Under the pieces are notes generated by a model, which was not told where the DNA came from, ran no database searches, and worked only from the letters and a program-made list of their open reading frames with translations. The translations under genes and the position numbers were made by a program. This document shows, piece by piece, positions 5,018 to 6,089 of a stretch of 6,089 bases of DNA. Within the stretch, counting starts at the first letter, position 1. Each line of letters starts with the position of its first letter. The stretch comes from Halobacteriales archaeon (lineage in GTDB: Archaea; Halobacteriota; Halobacteria; Halobacteriales; Hikarchaeaceae): positions 1 through 6,089 of the forward strand of contig JAPYRM010000053.1 of assembly GCA_029941175.1 (NCBI GenBank), in the 5' to 3' direction.

Positions 5018-6089
5018 ATGACTTCTCTTTCTCTCTCAAAACGGTTTCTTTTAATTTTAGGTATGATACTTGTCTCTTTTAACTTTCGACCTGCTATCTC
5101 TTCAGTTCCACCTCTACTAGAGTTGATCAAAACCGATCTAAATCTGAGCTACTTCGTTGCTAGTCTTTTGACTACTATTCCCACTCTTTCAATGGGAATT
5201 TTTGCTCTTTTAGCCGTCCCATTCTCTCGATTCTTTGGACGGGAAAAGGCAATCTTATATGCTGTTTTTTTAATCGGTATTGCAACCTTTTCTCGACTCT
5301 GGGGTTCTAATTTATTCTTCCTTCTCGGAACGACCATAGTCCTTGGTATGGGAATTGCGACTGCCCAAACACTACTTCCCTCTTTTGTAAAAGCTCATTT
5401 TCCCAATCGTGCAGTAAGTATCACTGGAATCTATGCAACTTCTTTAACCCTAGGGGCGGCAGTTGCTGCTGGTTTTTCTGTCCCCTTATTTTCCTTCTTC
5501 GGAGATTGGACGTTTTCACTTGCATTTTGGTCTATTTTTGCAATCATTGCCCTAGTAGTTTGGTTTCCTCTCACATTACAGAAACGTTCTGAAACCCCCA
5601 CTCAGGTGTCCATTTCTTCTGTTTTTCCAAAAGCAACTTGGTCCCACCCTTGGGTCTGGACGATCTCTTTATTCCTCGCTCTTGTGACTCTCTTATTCTA
5701 CTCAGTATTGTCTTGGATATCCCCTCTATATATCTCCCTAGGTTGGTCTGCAAATGATGCAGGCCTATTGCTCACCGTGTTTCTATTAACCCAACTAATT
5801 GGAGCTGCCAGTATCTCCGTTCTAGCAGATTTAAACACCGACCGTAGACCTTGGATTTTCTTCAGTTTGGTTCTAAGTGCCATTGGCTTATTTGCCATTA
5901 CAATGTTTCCCCTTTTGGAACCTTTTTTGTGGGTCAGTCTACTCGGAATTGGTCTAGGTGGAATTTTTCCTCTATCCATGACGTTACCAATTGATTATTC
6001 TTCAGATGAGAAAACCGCAGAAAAGCTCACTTCAATTGTTCTTTTTTTCGGTTATTCCCTCGCCGCGATAGGCCCTTCTGCCATAGGAC
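5018..6089 (+). CDS. MFS transporter, CynX/NimT (cyanate/nitroimidazole) group; 3' end outside window
   Basis: The frame is open from the ATG at 5018 to the window edge, giving 357 residues of a protein that is normally about 400 long. The N-terminus has NFRPAISSVPPLLELIKTDL (22-41) directly after the first membrane span and LLTTIPTLSMGIFALLAVPFSRFFGREKAI (50-79). These closely follow the CynX-type pattern of an 'LRP..ts.gPll..I..dl' loop and an 'LtTlPvl.fg.fa' second span, ending in a motif-A-like loop. Eleven membrane spans can be drawn roughly at 9-30, 44-68, 78-95, 99-122, 134-158, 164-186, 212-233, 247-269, 278-297, 300-322 and 336-357. A charged central loop lies at about 187-211 and the second motif-A-like loop is LADLNTDRR (269-277). 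Substrate is not certain: the group includes cyanate and nitroimidazole carriers and many uncharacterised members. An in-frame ATG at 4922 would add 32 residues without family support. Confidence 0.88.
   Translation, partial: MTSLSLSKRFLLILGMILVSFNFRPAISSVPPLLELIKTDLNLSYFVASLLTTIPTLSMGIFALLAVPFSRFFGREKAILYAVFLIGIATFSRLWGSNLFFLLGTTIVLGMGIATAQTLLPSFVKAHFPNRAVSITGIYATSLTLGAAVAAGFSVPLFSFFGDWTFSLAFWSIFAIIALVVWFPLTLQKRSETPTQVSISSVFPKATWSHPWVWTISLFLALVTLLFYSVLSWISPLYISLGWSANDAGLLLTVFLLTQLIGAASISVLADLNTDRRPWIFFSLVLSAIGLFAITMFPLLEPFLWVSLLGIGLGGIFPLSMTLPIDYSSDEKTAEKLTSIVLFFGYSLAAIGPSAIG

Noticed and set aside
5149..5979. minus-strand frames at 5149-5337, 5571-5753 and 5698-5979
   Set aside because: They are antisense to the continuous membrane-transporter frame, and their basic, low-information translations are typical of the reverse of hydrophobic coding sequence.
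1..6089. CRISPR array, insertion sequence or tRNA-linked integration site
   Set aside because: No spaced direct repeats, transposase or integrase sequences, or duplicated tRNA 3' ends were seen in the window.

Overview
The window most resembles archaeal chromosome; lineage cannot be fixed from the sequence. Three observations support this. Both tRNA genes lack an encoded CCA end. Most genes have no visible Shine-Dalgarno sequence. AT-rich TATA-like boxes lie about 26-30 bases before several start codons or tRNA 5' ends, the spacing expected for archaeal leaderless mRNAs and tRNA promoters. The base composition is moderately AT-rich and the proteins show no halophile-type acidity. A bacterium such as a marine LLM-rich lineage is not excluded.

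Left part (1-1398), minus strand: a partial luciferase-like (LLM) flavin/F420 oxidoreductase running off the left edge, and just upstream of it a complete D-2-hydroxyacid dehydrogenase of the phosphoglycerate dehydrogenase/CtBP-like type. A compact divergent promoter region (about 1360-1400) separates these from the plus-strand genes.

Centre (1423-3583), plus strand: a second, complete LLM oxidoreductase, then a nitrile hydratase alpha subunit with the cobalt-type metal claw Cys-Thr-Leu-Cys-Ser-Cys-Tyr, then a nitrile hydratase accessory/activator protein whose start overlaps the alpha stop by one base and which ends in a histidine-rich tail. No beta subunit is present next to alpha, which is the main anomaly of the window. 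A T-run follows the accessory gene.

Right part: a tRNA with anticodon CAT (3664-3738), a methionine sulfoxide reductase A gene, a small helical protein of unknown function without an ATG start, a minus-strand tRNA-Gly(TCC), and a 3'-truncated major facilitator transporter resembling the CynX/NimT (cyanate/nitroimidazole) group.

Taken together, alpha, activator, an LLM oxidoreductase and a CynX-like transporter suggest a small locus for nitrile, cyanide-like or (thio)cyanate-like nitrogen compounds: uptake, oxidative step, then hydration by a cobalt enzyme loaded by a His-tailed activator. This pathway is inference; only the family assignments are read from the sequence.
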